From: CAVVSD01 sp963837655
GTDB taxonomy: Bacteria > Actinomycetota > Thermoleophilia > Solirubrobacterales > Solirubrobacteraceae
DNA length: 64,000 bases
Reading direction: 5' to 3'
NCBI GenBank assembly: GCA_963837655.1
Contig: CAWIOK010000023.1
Coordinates: 310,001-374,000 of the forward strand
The notes under the pieces are model-generated. The model saw only the letters and a program-made list of their open reading frames with translations, had not been told where the DNA came from and searched no databases. Positions 7,947-15,945 of this stretch are shown one piece after another. Position numbers and translations under genes: made by a program. Within the stretch, counting starts at the first letter, position 1; every line of letters begins with the position of its first letter.

Positions 7947-9323
7947 GTGGCTCAACGACGACCCCCCACCTCACGGATCGGCCGCTCGGCGCGCATCGGC
8001 GCGCTGGTAGCCGGACAGGGCGCACGCGCCGCCGGCGGGCGCATCACCGACCGCGGGCGCGACGACGAGCGCCGCCGCGCGGCCCAGAGCCGGCGCTACG
8101 CGAAGATCGCCGAGGAGGTCGTCGAGCAGCTCGGGCGCATGAAGGGCGCGGCCATGAAGTTCGGCCAGGTCCTCTCGACGATCGACCTCCCCAACCTCGA
8201 GCCCGAGGACCGCGAGCGGCTGAAGGAGAAGCTCGCGGTGCTGCGCGACCAAGCCCCGCGCGTGGCGTTTGCCGACGTCGAGCGCGTCATGCGCGAGGAC
8301 TGGGGCGAGCCGCCGTCGCGCGTGCTCGCGGAGCTGGATCCCGAGGCCATCGCGGCCGCCTCCATCGGCCAGGTCCACCGCGGCGTGACCAAGGACGGCC
8401 GCGACGTCGCGATCAAGGTCCAGTACCCCGGCATCGTGGAGGCCGTCGACGCCGACCTGCGCGCCGCCCGCGCGCTCGTCCCGCTCATCAGGCGGCTCAG
8501 CCCCGGCCTCGACGGCAAGGCACTCGTCAACGAGCTGCGCGAACGCGTCTCCGAGGAGCTCGACTACGAGCTGGAGGCGCAGAACGGACGGCGCGTCGCG
8601 CGCCACTGGCGGGACCACCCGCACGTCCTCGTCCCTGGCGTCGTCACCGAGCTGTCCACCCGCCGCGTCCTCGTCTCCGACTGGGTCGACGGGGAGGGCT
8701 TCGCGATCATGAAGGAGCTCGAGGACGTCGAGCGCGACCGGCTGGGCGAGACGATCTTCCGCTTCTTCTTCGCGACCGCCCGCGAGATGGACCTCGCCCT
8801 CGGCGACCCGCACCCCGGCAACCTCATGCGCAACACGGCCGACGGCCGGCTCGTCGCGTTGGACTTCGGCCTCGTCCGCTCGCTCGACCCCGGCTACGTC
8901 GACCGCGAGGCGCGCATCTACCGGGCGCTCGACGCCCAGGACGCCGGCGCGATCGCCGAGTCCTTCCGCGAGCTGGGCTACCTGAAGGGCGCCGTCGACG
9001 AGACGCTGCTCAAGCGCTACATGCTGCTCACAGGCGAGTGGATGTGGGAGGTCGAGCAGCCCTTCCGGCTCAGCGGCGACTACGCGGCCGACCTCGCGGA
9101 GCACGTGATGGGCCTGGGCCCGGAGTGGCTCACCATGGTCCGGGGCTTCGACGTCCCGCCCGAGGCGCTGCTGCTGCGGCGGATGGAGAACATGGTCTTC
9201 TCGACGCTGTGCGACCTGCGCGCCGCGGCGGACTGGCAGGCGCTCGCCGAGGAGCTGCGCGCAGGGCGCGAGCCCCAGACGCAGCTCGGGCGCGAGCACG
9301 CCGCCTGGCGAGCCGGGCGGTAG
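7947..9323 (+). CDS. ABC1/UbiB-family atypical kinase/ATPase
   Basis: The protein has 458 residues from GTG 7947. Family motifs are in order: the KxGQ motif as MKFGQVLST (70-78), the alanine-rich ASIGQVHRG loop (about 135-143), the ATP-binding lysine in VAIKVQYPG (about 152-160), the catalytic DPHPGNLM (about 288-295) and the metal-binding DFG in ALDFGLVRS. Bacterial relatives support isoprenoid quinone synthesis or lipid handling and show unorthodox ATPase activity. No hydrophobic C-terminal anchor is present, unlike E. coli UbiB. There are no quinone genes nearby, so the pathway is unassigned. The tRNA-Thr gene follows in the opposite orientation. Confidence 0.88.
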   Translation: MAQRRPPTSRIGRSARIGALVAGQGARAAGGRITDRGRDDERRRAAQSRRYAKIAEEVVEQLGRMKGAAMKFGQVLSTIDLPNLEPEDRERLKEKLAVLRDQAPRVAFADVERVMREDWGEPPSRVLAELDPEAIAAASIGQVHRGVTKDGRDVAIKVQYPGIVEAVDADLRAARALVPLIRRLSPGLDGKALVNELRERVSEELDYELEAQNGRRVARHWRDHPHVLVPGVVTELSTRRVLVSDWVDGEGFAIMKELEDVERDRLGETIFRFFFATAREMDLALGDPHPGNLMRNTADGRLVALDFGLVRSLDPGYVDREARIYRALDAQDAGAIAESFRELGYLKGAVDETLLKRYMLLTGEWMWEVEQPFRLSGDYAADLAEHVMGLGPEWLTMVRGFDVPPEALLLRRMENMVFSTLCDLRAAADWQALAEELRAGREPQTQLGREHAAWRAGR

Positions 9324-9354
9324 GTCTGCCGGCGTCGCGGATGGCGGCGGGAAG

Positions 9355-9427
9355 AGCCGGAGATCGGATTCGAACCGACGACCTGCTGTTTACAAGACAG
9401 CTGCTCTACCAGCTGAGCTACTCCGGC
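9355..9427 (-). tRNA. tRNA-Thr (anticodon UGU)
   Basis: On the minus strand the 73-nt cloverleaf begins GCCGGAG and ends CTCCGGC plus discriminator U. The D-arm is GCTC...GAGC, the anticodon stem GCTGT/ACAGC encloses the loop CTTGTAA with anticodon TGT, and the T-arm contains GTTCGAATC. The CCA end is not encoded. The anticodon reads ACA and, with wobble, other threonine codons. Confidence 0.97.
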
Positions 9428-9455
9428 GGGTCCGGCCCGCCGCAGTCTAGGCGTC

Positions 9456-9872
9456 CTACACCGGCAGGTCCGGCGGCATCGGCATGTCCTGCGGCGACAC
9501 GCCGTCCTCCGCATCCCACGCCTCGAAGGCGATGCCGTCGCGCCCGTCATGGGCCCCCGCGCCTCCCATCGCCAGGAGGACGCACCGGTCGCGCCCGCGG
9601 TTGATGAGCTGGCGCTTCACGCCGGGCGCCACGCGCGCGCAGTCGTTGGGCCCGAGCTCGTGCTCGCCGTCCTCCAGGCCGAGCGTCAGGATGCCGGACA
9701 GGACCAGGTAGACCTCTTCCTGGCGTTCGTGCGCGTGGATGCGCCCGCGCTGGCGCGGCGCGAGCCGGATGAGGTTCAGGCCGAAGGACTCGACGCCGAG
9801 CTCGGCGCGCAGGCGCTGGAAGCGATCGCTCCCTGCGTGGTCGATGCTGCCGTAGGTGATCCCGTCCTCCAT
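9456..9872 (-). CDS. Cupin-domain protein
   Basis: The protein has 138 residues from ATG 9872; a longer in-frame reading extends antisense into the region of the FKBP promoter and is not supported. The cupin barrel motif 1 is seen as RIHAHERQEEVYLVLSG (about residues 43-59), giving two histidines and a glutamate for metal binding, and motif 2 lies around 76-98 (GPNDCARVAPGVKRQLIN), where the usual histidine is replaced. Cupins of this kind are metal-dependent sugar isomerases, dioxygenases or sensors; the role is undefined. A TAGCTT element is 8 nt before the start codon and no Shine-Dalgarno sequence is present. Divergent from the FKBP gene. Confidence 0.8.
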   Translation of the reverse strand: MEDGITYGSIDHAGSDRFQRLRAELGVESFGLNLIRLAPRQRGRIHAHERQEEVYLVLSGILTLGLEDGEHELGPNDCARVAPGVKRQLINRGRDRCVLLAMGGAGAHDGRDGIAFEAWDAEDGVSPQDMPMPPDLPV

Positions 9873-9940
9873 GGCCGGGCAAGCTACCCGTAAGGGTCCG
9901 TGCTCAGACTTGTCGGGCCCGAGTACGCTTCGGCGCCGCA

Positions 9941-10486
9941 ATGACACGACGAGCGATCACCGCACTCCTGTTGGCCGGCTGCCTCTGCGCCGGCCTCGTC
10001 GCCTGCGGCTCCGACGACAGCGGGACGTCCGGCGACACCTCCACCGCGGCCACGGGCCCGCAGCGCACCGCCAAGGACGTCGACGTCGCGGATCCGACGA
10101 ACGTCAAGGAGAAGCCCTCTGTCGCGGTGCCGGACGGCAAGCCGCCCAAGAAGCTCGAGCAGGTGGACCTCGTCGAGGGCACCGGGCCGGCCGCCAAGAC
10201 GGGCGACACGGTGAAGGTGAAGTACGTCGGTCTGGCCTGGTCGACCGGCCAGGAGTTCGACGCCAGCTGGGACCGCGGCGACACGCTCGACGTCGCGCTC
10301 GGCGCCGGCAGCGTGATCCCCGGCTGGGACCAGGGGCTCGTGGGCATGAAGAAGGGCGGCCGCCGCCTCCTCGTGATCCCCCCGAACCTCGCCTACGGGG
10401 CGCAGGGGCAGCCGCCGACGATCGGGGCCAACGAGACCCTCGTGTTCGTCGTCGACTGCGTCAGCGTCACGCCGAAGAAGAGCTAG
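9941..10486 (+). CDS. FKBP-type peptidyl-prolyl isomerase, lipoprotein
   Basis: The protein has 181 residues. A lipoprotein signal peptide ends in the lipobox LVAC with the modified cysteine at residue 22, followed by a Ser/Thr/Gly-rich linker. The FKBP domain occupies about residues 75-178: VKVKYVGLAW, EFDASWDRG, VIPGWDQGLVGMKKGGRR, IPPNLAYGAQG and ETLVFVVD are the conserved active-site strands, with the tryptophan of the catalytic pocket in PGWDQ. It should fold secreted proteins at the outer face of the membrane. A TACGCT element stands 11 nt before the ATG. The 3' end overlaps the convergent copper-protein gene by 4 nt. Confidence 0.93.
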   Translation: MTRRAITALLLAGCLCAGLVACGSDDSGTSGDTSTAATGPQRTAKDVDVADPTNVKEKPSVAVPDGKPPKKLEQVDLVEGTGPAAKTGDTVKVKYVGLAWSTGQEFDASWDRGDTLDVALGAGSVIPGWDQGLVGMKKGGRRLLVIPPNLAYGAQGQPPTIGANETLVFVVDCVSVTPKKS

Positions 10487-10815
10487 CCGCCGCTGCGCAC
10501 CCGGACGGTGAGTCGCATCATCGTCGGGTGCAGCGAGCAGATGATCTTGTACGTCCCCGCCTTCGTGAGCGTACGGCGGTACGTGTAGTCCGAGGTGCGC
10601 ACTGGGGAGTTCCACTTGCGCACGCCGCTGGGGGCCGTGGTCAGCTTCACGTCGTGCTGGTTGCCGTTCGCCGCCGCCCACCTGAAGATCATCCGCGTCC
10701 CGGAGTCGACGGTCAGCTTCGTCGGGGCGAGGTAGTTGTCGCCGACCTCGACCGTCTTGGAGGGGGTCGATCCGGCGAGGAAGGTCGCCATGACGGCGAT
10801 GAGGGGTGTGATCAT
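10483..10815 (-). CDS. Plastocyanin-like blue copper protein (cupredoxin)
   Basis: The protein has 110 residues with a short hydrophobic N-terminus that should act as a signal sequence or anchor. The type 1 copper site is complete: His54 (NQHDV) with Cys93, His96 and Met99 in the CSLHPTM loop. The fold begins with VEVGDNYLAPTKLTVDSGT, usual for plastocyanin/halocyanin proteins. It would carry single electrons outside the cytoplasm. It is the third gene of an operon with the multicopper oxidase and a beta-helix protein; its ATG overlaps the preceding stop (ATGA). The neighbouring oxidase is the likely electron partner. Confidence 0.85.
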   Translation of the reverse strand: MITPLIAVMATFLAGSTPSKTVEVGDNYLAPTKLTVDSGTRMIFRWAAANGNQHDVKLTTAPSGVRKWNSPVRTSDYTYRRTLTKAGTYKIICSLHPTMMRLTVRVRSGG

Positions 10816-11567
10816 GATGGCTCCGGGGGGTTGACGACATCGGTGACGTTGGACTGCAGGCGGTTGCCCGCGAGCAGCAGGTCGCTGCTGGCGATCGCGA
10901 CCCCGACCTGCGATCCGCGCACGTCGGAGTCGGTCAGGACCGCGTCGCGCGTGCCGGCCGCGGACACGCCGGTGGCGTTGCCGAGCACGCGCGCGCGGCT
11001 GATCGTGACGGCGCGGACCCCATCGAGGGCGATCCCGACGGCGTTGGCCTGGACGGTCACGTCGCGCACGAACGTGCGGGTCGCGCGGACCTGAGCCGGT
11101 GAGGTCGCGAGCGAGATCCCTGCGCCAGGACTGCCCTGGACGCGCACGCGCGTGATCGACCCGCCGGGCGAGCGGCGGGCGACGATGCCGGCGCCGACGA
11201 CGCGCACCCGGTCCAGCACGTAGCGATCGACGTCGTCGACGACGACCCCGCGCGTGACCGTCAGCCCACGCAGCCCGATGGCGGCCGTGTCACGCACGCT
11301 GACCGCGCCGTCGATCGTCGCGCCGTCACCGATCAGCTGCACGCCCCGCTTGGACGCGCCGCGGATCTCCACGCGCCCGCGGTACGTACGCCGCCGGACG
11401 CGGATCGTGTCGCCCGGCCGGGCGCGGTCGACCGCCGCCTGGATGCCGCCGCGACCGACGTGCAGCACGCGGCCGGAGGACGAGGGCTGCGACGTCGCCT
11501 CGGGCGGCGCCGTCCCAGGGCTGTAGGCCCCGGAGACGATCGCGACGACGGCGAGCAGGCTACGCAT
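10812..11567 (-). CDS. Secreted right-handed beta-helix protein (NosD/pectate-lyase-like)
   Basis: The protein has 251 residues with an N-terminal signal peptide (hydrophobic core about 3-14). Residues 35-55 (GGIQAAVDRARPGDTIRV) are the entry motif of right-handed parallel beta-helix proteins, and the rest is built of 20-25-residue coils such as VRDTAAIGLRGLTVTRGVVVD. NosD, a periplasmic beta-helix protein, delivers copper to nitrous-oxide reductase; carbohydrate-active enzymes have the same fold. Its position between a multicopper oxidase and a plastocyanin-like gene, with overlaps of 8 and 4 nt, favours a copper-related or complex-forming role, but that is inference. No catalytic acid residues of polysaccharide lyases can be pointed to. 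Confidence 0.75.
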   Translation of the reverse strand: MRSLLAVVAIVSGAYSPGTAPPEATSQPSSSGRVLHVGRGGIQAAVDRARPGDTIRVRRRTYRGRVEIRGASKRGVQLIGDGATIDGAVSVRDTAAIGLRGLTVTRGVVVDDVDRYVLDRVRVVGAGIVARRSPGGSITRVRVQGSPGAGISLATSPAQVRATRTFVRDVTVQANAVGIALDGVRAVTISRARVLGNATGVSAAGTRDAVLTDSDVRGSQVGVAIASSDLLLAGNRLQSNVTDVVNPPEPS

Positions 11568-12609
11568 CGACCACGTACCAGCCGGCCATCCCCGCGTCCT
11601 GGTGGGAGAAGACGTGGCAGTGGTAGAGCCAGCGGCCGGGGTTGTCCTCGGTGAAGCGGGCGGTGATGACCTCGCTGGGCCCGACGCTCGGCGTGTCCAC
11701 GAAGGCGCCGTCCGAGTCGCGCCAGCGGTGCCCGTGGATGTGGAAGTCGTGCCAGGCGTCGTCCATGCCCATCACGTGCACGGCGACGTCCTGCCCGACG
11801 CGGGCGCGGATCGTCGGGGTGTTGCCCGCGTAGGCACGGCCGTTGATCGCCTGCAGCGCCGAGCGCAGCCCCGTGACCGGCGGCAGCAGCGAGTGCAGCG
11901 CCAGCACCTGCTCGACGTCGGGTGCCTTCGCGCCGCGCTCGCGGATGACAATCGCGCCGAAGAGGCCGCGGAACGTGTTGAGCATGTGGTTGGGACCGTG
12001 GTCGTGGTAGGGCCAGACGCCGACGCTGTCGGGCGTCGCCTCCCACAGGTACGTGAACTCCTCGCCCGGCTCGACGAAGCCGCCCGGCCGCGTGTAGGCG
12101 CCGAGGAAGGAGCCGTCGTAGTCGGGGGTGTAGCGGACGCCGTGCGGGTGCATCGTGACCGGCTGGTCCAGGTCCTCGTCGGCGTTGCGGAAGTGCACGA
12201 CGAGCAGGTCGCCGACCTCCGCCGTGAGGACCGGGCCCGGCATCGAGGCCGGCCCTGCGGGTCGGGCGAACCCCGCGGTCATGAGCTGGTAGGTGAAGGC
12301 GCGGAACGTGCGCTTCCCGCGAACGGGGACGTCGTGCCAGTCGTCGCGCCCGGTCGGGATCGGGTCCCAGCGACGCGACTGGGCCTGGACCCAGTACTCG
12401 CGGCGCGCGCCGCCCGGCGCGGGCTGCGGGGTGGGGAACGGCCCGTTCGGCTCCGCCTGCGCGGGGCGAGCGACGGCACGCGCAGCAGCGTCGGCCGTCG
12501 TGGCGTCCTGTGGCGAGCGCACAACGATCTCGCGCCCACCGATCGTGCAGATGAATGCGCCGGCGGACGTCCCGAGGAACGCCCGGCGGTCGATGACCCT
12601 CCGTGGCAT
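11560..12609 (-). CDS. Two-domain multicopper oxidase, Tat-type leader
   Basis: The protein has 349 residues. The N-terminus RRVIDRRAFLGTSAGAF resembles a twin-arginine leader. Copper ligands are in four clusters: MHPHGV (153-158), YHDHG (201-205), DFHIHGH (288-294) and YHCHVFSHQDAGM (329-341). The last cluster contains Cys331, His336 and Met341 for type 1 copper and the HCH triplet for the trinuclear centre. The length and a single cupredoxin pair point to a small two-domain oxidase, which in relatives works as a trimer on phenols, metal ions or nitrite. It heads the operon with the beta-helix and blue copper genes. The start codon is 26 nt from the divergent cysS start and shares an overlapping promoter with it. 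Confidence 0.9.
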   Translation of the reverse strand: MPRRVIDRRAFLGTSAGAFICTIGGREIVVRSPQDATTADAAARAVARPAQAEPNGPFPTPQPAPGGARREYWVQAQSRRWDPIPTGRDDWHDVPVRGKRTFRAFTYQLMTAGFARPAGPASMPGPVLTAEVGDLLVVHFRNADEDLDQPVTMHPHGVRYTPDYDGSFLGAYTRPGGFVEPGEEFTYLWEATPDSVGVWPYHDHGPNHMLNTFRGLFGAIVIRERGAKAPDVEQVLALHSLLPPVTGLRSALQAINGRAYAGNTPTIRARVGQDVAVHVMGMDDAWHDFHIHGHRWRDSDGAFVDTPSVGPSEVITARFTEDNPGRWLYHCHVFSHQDAGMAGWYVVDA

Positions 12610-12635
12610 CGCGGTGGGACTCTAGTGTCTGCGAC
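12610..12635. promoter_or_regulatory. Compact bidirectional promoter, overlapping -10 elements around CTAG
   Basis: The start codons of the multicopper oxidase (minus) and cysS (plus) are only 26 nt apart. On the + strand TAGTGT (12623-12628) stands 7 nt before the cysS GTG. On the minus strand TAGAGT (12624-12619) stands 9 nt before the oxidase ATG. The two hexamers share a CTAG core. Both genes lack Shine-Dalgarno sequences, so leaderless transcription in both directions from one symmetric element is the simplest reading. Confidence 0.55.
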
Positions 12636-13988
12636 GTGCGCACGGTCCGCCTCCACGACACCCGCTCCGGCGAGCTGCAGGTCCTCACGCCCCGCAAGGG
12701 CAACGAGGTCGGCATCTACGCCTGCGGCCCGACCGTGTACGCCCGCATCCACGTCGGCAACGCCAGGCCGTTCGTCGTCTTCAGCCAGCTGGCGCGGTTC
12801 CTCGCGCACGAGGGCTATGACCCCACGCTGGTCATCAACGTCACCGACGTCAACGACAAGATCTACGCCGCCGCCGCCGCAGCAGGCGTCCCCTCGGCGC
12901 CACTCGCCGAGGAGATGACGGCGCACTACCGCGACGACACCGGCCGCCTCGGCCTGGGCCGGCCGGACGCCGAGCCGCTCGCGACGGAGACGATCGGCTC
13001 GATCGTCGACCTCATCTCCGAGCTCATCGACCGCGACGCCGCCTACGCCGTCGACGGGGACGTCTACTTCCGCGTGCGCTCGGACCCGGAGTACGGCTCG
13101 CTGAGCAGGCGCCGCCCCGACCAGATGGAGCAGGGCGAAGGCGTCGAGGGGGCCGACCGCAAGGAGGACCCGCTCGACTTCGCGCTCTGGAAGGACCACA
13201 AGGAGGGCGAGGACACAGCGTGGGACACGCCCTGGGGCCGCGGGCGTCCCGGCTGGCACATCGAGTGCTCGGCGATGGCCGAGGACCTGCTGGGCGTCGG
13301 CTTCGAGATCCACGGCGGCGGCAACGACCTCGCGTTCCCGCACCACGAGAACGAGGCGGCGCAGACGCGGCGCGCCCGCGACGCCGAGCTCGCCCAGATC
13401 TGGATGCACAACGGGATGCTGCAGCTGGGCGAGGAGAAGATGGCGAAGTCCGTCGGCAACGTCGCCGCCCTGCACGCGGTGCTCGATCAGTGGGGTCGCG
13501 AGGCGCTGCTGATGTTCTTCGCCGGTGGCCACTACCGCCAGCCGATCGCCTTCGACGACGACAACATGGCCCAGGCGTCCGCGCGCGTGCGCCGCGTGCG
13601 CGAAGCCGCCCGTCACCTCACCGACGGGGACTCGCCGCCCGAGATGGCATCGCATCGCGACGCGTTCTTCGATGCGCTGGCCGACGACTTCAACACCGCC
13701 GCCGCCCTCCGGCATCTCTTCGAATGGGTACGTGAGAGCAACAGGACCGTCGACGCGATCGGCAACTCCCACCTGAAGGAGATGCTCGACGTGCTCGGCC
13801 TCGCGGACCTGGTGGAGCGAGAGGACGCCGCCGTCGGGGTCGAGGACCAGGAGCTGCTCGAGCTCCGCCAGGCCGCTCGCGCCGCGCGCGACTTCGCGGA
13901 GGCCGACCGCCTGCGCGACGAGCTGCGGTCGCGGGGCTACGAGGTGCGCGACGGGCCGTCGGGGCCCGAGCTCGTCCCCGTGTCGTGA
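12636..13988 (+). CDS. cysS: Cysteinyl-tRNA synthetase
   Basis: The enzyme charges tRNA-Cys with cysteine. The product has 450 residues from GTG 12636; an in-frame start 33 nt earlier falls inside the divergent gene and is disfavoured. The class I signature HIGH appears as HVGN (39-42) after CGPTVY (30-35), and KMSKS as KMAKS (268-272). Zinc ligands are Cys30, Cys211 (WHIECSAMA) and the HHENE stretch (236-240). The C-terminal anticodon-binding helical domain (about 340-450) contains DFNTAAALRHLFEW. This is the full-length synthetase, not the mycothiol ligase MshC, which lacks this tail. It is followed by rlmB and sigH, as in Bacillus. Confidence 0.97.
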   Translation: MRTVRLHDTRSGELQVLTPRKGNEVGIYACGPTVYARIHVGNARPFVVFSQLARFLAHEGYDPTLVINVTDVNDKIYAAAAAAGVPSAPLAEEMTAHYRDDTGRLGLGRPDAEPLATETIGSIVDLISELIDRDAAYAVDGDVYFRVRSDPEYGSLSRRRPDQMEQGEGVEGADRKEDPLDFALWKDHKEGEDTAWDTPWGRGRPGWHIECSAMAEDLLGVGFEIHGGGNDLAFPHHENEAAQTRRARDAELAQIWMHNGMLQLGEEKMAKSVGNVAALHAVLDQWGREALLMFFAGGHYRQPIAFDDDNMAQASARVRRVREAARHLTDGDSPPEMASHRDAFFDALADDFNTAAALRHLFEWVRESNRTVDAIGNSHLKEMLDVLGLADLVEREDAAVGVEDQELLELRQAARAARDFAEADRLRDELRSRGYEVRDGPSGPELVPVS

Positions 13989-13991
13989 CCG

Positions 13992-14010
13992 GCGAAGACT
14001 CCGTCTTCGC
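13992..14010 (+). terminator. Hairpin after cysS
   Basis: GCGAAGAC (13992-13999) and GTCTTCGC (14003-14010) form a perfect 8-bp stem with a TCC loop, 4 nt after the cysS stop codon. There is no U-tract, so it may be a GC-type terminator or an mRNA-stabilising stem rather than a strong terminator. Confidence 0.5.
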
Positions 14011-14061
14011 GTGCGGTCGGGTTGCTGGGCGACCCAACGCGCGGTGCTCAGGGGCACCGGC

Positions 14062-14790
14062 GTGACCCGCCAGCTCCTCTACGGCCGCAACCCCGTCCAC
14101 GAGACGCTGCGCGCGCGCCGCCGCCGCCTCCACCGCATCTGGGCGACCACCGGCGCCGCGAAGGAGCCATGGCTCTCCGGCGAGCGCGTCGAGCCCGCCA
14201 CCGGCGAGGAGCTCGAGGCCCGCTCTGGCTCGCGCGACCACCAGGGCGTCGTCGCGGAGGTCGACCCGTACCCCTATGCAGAGCTCACCGACCTGCTCGC
14301 CCGGCCCGAGCCCCTGCTCGTCGCGCTCGACGAGGTCCAGGACCCGCAGAACGTCGGCGCGATCTGCCGGACCGCGGAGGCCGCGGGCGCGACCGGCCTG
14401 CTCCTGCCCGAGCGACGTGCAGCGCATGTCACGCCGGCGGTCGCGAAGGCATCGGCGGGTGCGGTGGAGCACCTCCCGATCGCGATCGTGCGCAACCTCG
14501 CCGATGCGCTCGGCCAGGCCCGCGCGAGCGGCTGCTGGGTCTACGGCGCCGCGGCCGGCGCGCCCACGCGCTACGACGCGGTCGACTGGCGCGGCGGGAT
14601 CGTGCTCGTCCTCGGCGCGGAGGGACGAGGTCTGCGCCCGCGTGTCGCGTCCAGCTGCGACGACCTCGTGTCGCTCCCGCTGCGCGGACACATCGAATCG
14701 CTCAACGTGAGCGCTACGGCAGCAGTTCTCCTCTACGCCGCCGTGCAAGGTCGCGACCAACCGGTTGACACAGGCAGGAAGGCTCCGTAA
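14062..14790 (+). CDS. rlmB: 23S rRNA (guanosine 2'-O) methyltransferase, TrmH/SpoU family
   Basis: The protein has 242 residues from GTG 14062. An N-terminal substrate-binding domain begins QLLYGRNPVHETLRARRR. The SPOUT methyltransferase domain (about 90-240) has motif 1 DEVQDPQNVGAICRTAEAAG, motif 2 VLVLGAEGRGLRP and motif 3 LPLRGHIESLNVSATAAVLLY, which together form the trefoil knot that binds SAM. In E. coli RlmB methylates G2251 of 23S rRNA; the Bacillus homologue is yacO. The position between cysS and sigH is the same as in Bacillus, where mrnC and yacP also lie; those two are absent here. Confidence 0.93.
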   Translation: MTRQLLYGRNPVHETLRARRRRLHRIWATTGAAKEPWLSGERVEPATGEELEARSGSRDHQGVVAEVDPYPYAELTDLLARPEPLLVALDEVQDPQNVGAICRTAEAAGATGLLLPERRAAHVTPAVAKASAGAVEHLPIAIVRNLADALGQARASGCWVYGAAAGAPTRYDAVDWRGGIVLVLGAEGRGLRPRVASSCDDLVSLPLRGHIESLNVSATAAVLLYAAVQGRDQPVDTGRKAP

Positions 14791-14905
14791 CTTCACGCTT
14801 CTCAGGCTCGACTCGAGCTTGAGGTCCATCCCCATATATGCACGATGGCGCCCTGGGAGGGGTCCGCCGCGTCGCTGACAACCCGGTTCCGCACGGCTGC
14901 GGACC

Positions 14906-14911
14906 AGGAGG
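14906..14911 (+). promoter_or_regulatory. Shine-Dalgarno sequence setting the sigH start
   Basis: AGGAGG lies 7 nt before GTG 14919. This fixes the start of sigH there, and not at the in-frame ATG at 14838. A strong ribosome-binding site is unusual among the starts in this window. Confidence 0.8.
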
Positions 14912-14918
14912 ACTGCAC

Positions 14919-15566
14919 GTGGCCCGCATCACCCAGACGGCTTCAGCTCACGTCGAGGTCGACGACATGTACCTCATCGCCCTCGCCAAGCAGGGCGACA
15001 TGACGGCGTACGACAGGATCGTGCGCAGGTACTACGGGTTCGTCCGGCTGAAGGCGTCGTCGTACTTCCTCGCCGGCGGCGACGGAGAGGACCTCATCCA
15101 GGAGGGACTCGTCGGGCTCTACAAGGCCGTGCGGGACTACCGCTCCGATCGCGAGTCCTCGTTCCGCAACTTCGCGGAGCTGTGCATCACGCGGCAGATC
15201 ATCACCGCGGTGAAGACCGCGACGCGCAACAAGCACACGCCGCTCAACGGCTATGTCTCGTTCTCGCAGACGCCGGCCAGCGCGCCGGAGGGCGAGCCGA
15301 CCCTCGAGGAGGTCATCCCCGGGCCGGCGGTGCACGACCCCGCGCTCCAGGTCATCTCGTCCGAGGAGCTGCAGGCGCTCGTCGGATGCCTCTCGACGAC
15401 GCTGTCAGAGCTCGAGTCCCGTGCACTGTCGCTCTACCTCGACGGGCGTTCCTACGAGGAGATCGCCGGGCGACTCATATGCGATCCCAAGGCGGTCGAC
15501 AACGCGCTGCAGCGGGTGAAGCGCAAGGTCGGAGCGCACCTCGTCACGCGAACCGTGTTGAATTGA
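14919..15566 (+). CDS. sigH: RNA polymerase sigma factor of the SigH (Spo0H) type
   Basis: The protein has 215 residues. Region 2 covers about 15-85: LIALAKQGDMTAYDRIVRRY, then FLAGGDGEDLIQEGLVGLYKAVRDY and the -10 recognition FRNFAELCITRQIITAVK. Region 4 lies at about 165-212 (LSELESRALSLYLDGRSYEEIAGRL, then DPKAVDNALQRVKRKVG). The GGDGEDLIQEG and KHTPLN segments are typical of Bacillus SigH. In Firmicutes it drives the switch into stationary phase and sporulation. Here no sporulation genes are visible, so the regulon is unknown, but the cysS-rlmB-sigH order is conserved. Downstream genes (membrane proteins, two-component system) run in the same direction with little spacing. Confidence 0.93.
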   Translation: MARITQTASAHVEVDDMYLIALAKQGDMTAYDRIVRRYYGFVRLKASSYFLAGGDGEDLIQEGLVGLYKAVRDYRSDRESSFRNFAELCITRQIITAVKTATRNKHTPLNGYVSFSQTPASAPEGEPTLEEVIPGPAVHDPALQVISSEELQALVGCLSTTLSELESRALSLYLDGRSYEEIAGRLICDPKAVDNALQRVKRKVGAHLVTRTVLN

Positions 15567-15603
15567 CGATCTGAGCACGCTCGCCGTCATCATCGTCCTG
15601 GCC

Positions 15604-15945
15604 GTGATCCTCGTGATCGTGCTGGCCATCGGCGGCTACGTCGCCACCACCCGTCGCACGCAGTCGCGGTCCGCGAACCTGCACGTGCAGCTGCGTGAGG
15701 CCGACCTCGCCCTCGCGGCTGCACACGCCGAGGACAAGGGCTGGGAGCGCAGCCGCCTCGAGGAGGCGGCGCGAGCGGCGTTCGCCCAGACCTACGGCGA
15801 CGAGGTGCTGCGCGAGCTGCACCTCGTGCAGGTCGTGGACAATCCCGGGACCGAAGAGGATCAGGCGGTCTTCCGGGCCGTCACCGACAGCGGTGAGCGC
15901 TCGCTCGTGCTCGGCCGCCGTGACGGCGCATGGGTCGCCGCGTAG
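15604..15945 (+). CDS. Small single-pass membrane protein, unknown function
   Basis: The protein has 113 residues from GTG 15604. The frame is open upstream, and a CTG at 15571 would give a fuller hydrophobic helix (VIIVLAVILVIVLAIGGY), so the start is uncertain. A single N-terminal membrane helix is followed by a charged cytoplasmic or extracytoplasmic domain with many alanines and acidic residues (ARAAFAQTYGDEVLREL). I do not recognise a family. It follows sigH by about 40 nt and overlaps the DUF202 gene by 16 nt, suggesting one operon. Confidence 0.6.
   Translation: MILVIVLAIGGYVATTRRTQSRSANLHVQLREADLALAAAHAEDKGWERSRLEEAARAAFAQTYGDEVLRELHLVQVVDNPGTEEDQAVFRAVTDSGERSLVLGRRDGAWVAA

Noticed and set aside
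12603..12635. In-frame start for cysS at 12603
   Set aside because: It lies inside the divergent oxidase gene and adds residues not found in CysS; GTG 12636 has the -10-like element at ideal spacing.
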